A stretch of 5,737 bases of DNA. Origin: CAYZQE01 sp964480635. GTDB taxonomy: Bacteria; Pseudomonadota; Gammaproteobacteria; GCA-001735895. How positions within the stretch are numbered: the first letter of the stretch is position 1; every line of letters begins with the position of its first letter. The notes beneath the pieces are model-generated. The model searched no databases. It had not been told where the DNA came from and was given only the letters and a program-made list of their open reading frames with translations. Below are positions 5,123 to 5,737 of the stretch, one piece after another. The position numbers were made by a program, and so were the translations under genes. Location of the stretch: assembly GCA_964480635.1 (NCBI GenBank), contig CAYZQE010000117.1, forward strand, positions 1-5,737, in the 5' to 3' direction.

Positions 5123-5228
5123 GTAAGCGAATATTAACCCACAAACAAAACAACGCGTACTAAACTACTTCAAACCCACATTCCAAGGAAACAAAGCCTC
5201 AACCTCTTCAGCCGTTTTTGCATTACAA
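5123..5228 (-). mobile_element. Remnant of an IS66-family insertion sequence (right end)
   Basis: GTAAGCGAATATTAACCC at 5123-5140 begins with GTAAGCG, the conserved IS66-family terminus. It is followed, in the correct orientation and at a short distance, by the C-terminal end of an IS66 transposase on the minus strand. Only about 106 bp remain. The left end, the accessory tnpA/tnpB genes and most of the transposase are gone, replaced at about 5229 by IS481 sequence. Confidence 0.72.
5165..5228 (-). pseudogene. IS66 transposase (TnpC), last ~20 codons
   Basis: The minus strand reads NAKTAEEVEALFPWNVGLK and then TAG (5165-5167). An acidic stretch followed by LLPWN close to the stop is the recognisable tail of IS66-family DDE transposases. 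The rest of the gene is missing, cut at about 5225-5231 where an IS481-type reading frame begins in a different frame. It is not functional. Confidence 0.75.
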
Positions 5229-5374
5229 ACGATAAAATGTATCACGAGAGACGCCCATCACTTTACAAGCTCTTGAGACGTTGCCCAGTTCTTCGGCTAA
5301 ATTGAGTAAGCCAGTTTTATACCCCAAGGGCAGGCTTCGCGCTATTTAATTATTGGGTTGTTAGTGTGTATCAT
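5229..5374 (-). pseudogene. IS481-family transposase, N-terminal fragment, interrupted
   Basis: Reading from ATG 5374 on the minus strand gives MIHTNNPIIK, then a stop within a 26-bp interruption, then KTGLLNLAEELGNVSRACKV followed by MGVSRDTFYR, which is the N-terminal helix-turn-helix region of IS481-type transposases (family pattern KxGLLxLAxELGNVSxACKxMGxSRDTFYR). The frame ends at once in the IS66 remnant, so the DDE catalytic domain is absent. The start has AAGGTATCTCTC just upstream. Two lesions, an internal interruption and a 3' truncation, make it clearly non-functional. Confidence 0.78.
5319..5344. other. 26-bp GC-rich interruption inside the IS481 fragment
   Basis: Between the codons for PIIK and KTGLLNL lie 26 bases that break the frame: ATACCCCAAGGGCAGG followed by CTTCGCGCTA on the plus strand. 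Sixteen of the 26 are G or C, while the surroundings are strongly AT-rich. Family sequences as recalled have only a codon or so here. I do not recognise the motif. It could be a small mobile repeat unit, a recombination scar or a filler from repair. Confidence 0.5.
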
Positions 5375-5531
5375 TGAGAGATACCTTTATCAGAGCGGGA
5401 AGACGCATTGTTAAAGGGTTTAGCAATCCTGAGTTCTGGCCTTTTAAATGGCATTCATTTTCATCCTAAATTTTAATTGCATACTTTTAGGAGGCCCCTA
5501 CCGTAACTTAAAACTTATACGCTACTGCTGC
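5375..5531. other. Debris upstream of the IS481 start, no gene recognised
   Basis: This stretch should contain the IS481 left terminus and its insertion junction, but I cannot place the end with confidence. TTTTAGGAGGCCCCTACC (5476-5493) is a G/C-rich island that may be an element border. There is no open frame of useful length on either strand and no RNA gene signature. Confidence 0.4.
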
Positions 5532-5535
5532 TTAA

Positions 5536-5560
5536 GGAGCCCTTGATTAAGCCCATAAAA
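5536..5560. mobile_element. IS5-like terminal repeat, second copy of the MITE end
   Basis: GGAGCCCTTGATTAAGCCC (5536-5554) is preceded by TTAA (5532-5535). It matches the ends of the 540-694 element: GGAGCC as in its left end, TTGATTAAG close to CTGATTAAG of its right end, and the same TTAA flank. An element of the same family therefore starts here and extends to the right, but no inverted partner lies within the window. Either it runs past the window end or it is truncated. Confidence 0.55.
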
Positions 5561-5594
5561 CACTAGCAATTCTTTATAAATTGCACATACTTTT

Positions 5595-5693
5595 TTACAT
5601 AGCCACAATAATTTTAACCGCATCTAATCGTACTTCTGCCTTATCAATAATTAAATCAACCGCCGCTAACTGTTGCTGGTAAAACGTAAGCGT
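5595..5693 (-). pseudogene. Short coding remnant, possibly the helical hairpin of a membrane fusion protein
   Basis: The minus strand is open from just after a TGA at 5694-5696 to the TAA at 5595-5597. It reads YQQQLAAVDLIIDKAEVRLD and then AVKIIVAM. The pattern QLAAxxxxxxxAExRLDxxKI resembles the coiled-coil hairpin just before the IxAPxDG motif of HlyD/AcrA-type adaptors, which would be lost here at the point where the IS5-like end begins. There is no start codon and a possible frameshift near 5682. This is a similarity of pattern only; the assignment is tentative and the stretch may be meaningless. Confidence 0.22.
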
Positions 5694-5737
5694 TCATTCT
5701 AGACCGTTCTTCCCCTCACGCTAAACCTTGATATATT

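Noticed and set aside
1..5737. CRISPR arrays, tRNA or rRNA genes, toxin-antitoxin pairs
   Set aside because: No regularly spaced direct repeats, no cloverleaf with a TTCGA-type arm and no rRNA-like stretch were seen; the small genes have other clear domain identities.

Overview
The window is AT-rich bacterial chromosome, most likely from a gammaproteobacterium. The best evidence is an intact rlmG (23S rRNA G1835 methyltransferase), a family found mainly in Gammaproteobacteria, and a gammaproteobacterial-type folA (dihydrofolate reductase) fragment. Decayed insertion sequences of three families (IS5-like, IS66, IS481) cluster at the two ends, which suggests a genome in flux. I cannot name the genus.

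Layout. Positions 1-240 hold the 3' end of an unrecognised open frame and a small hairpin. Positions 240-470 are the C-terminal part of folA, cut off from its 5' half. A 155-bp palindromic IS5-like miniature element (540-694) follows. Next comes the most interesting part, 711-3182: a minimal FHA protein (+), then a ComFB-domain protein and a GAF-domain protein in tandem on the minus strand, then two paralogous single-pass membrane proteins with long Met/Ile heptad-repeat periplasmic domains (+). Positions 3183-3792 contain no recognisable gene, only a C8 tract and a strong minus-oriented hairpin terminator. rlmG occupies 3793-4953 (minus). From 4954 on there is an AT-rich inverted repeat and then a pile of mobile-element remnants: an IS66 right end with the tail of its transposase, abutting an IS481-type transposase N-terminus that carries a 26-bp GC-rich interruption, then an IS5-like terminal repeat and a small coding remnant.

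How the genes may work together (inference). FHA domains read phosphothreonine, ComFB domains have been reported to bind cyclic dinucleotides, and GAF domains bind small ligands or mediate dimerisation. No enzyme (kinase, cyclase, phosphodiesterase or methyltransferase) is encoded beside them. The locus therefore looks like a set of stand-alone sensor/adaptor modules next to a pair of inner-membrane coiled-coil proteins, which could be their membrane partner. I do not recognise this combination as a described system. It is the best candidate here for something new, but only the domain identities are supported by sequence; the cooperation is conjecture.
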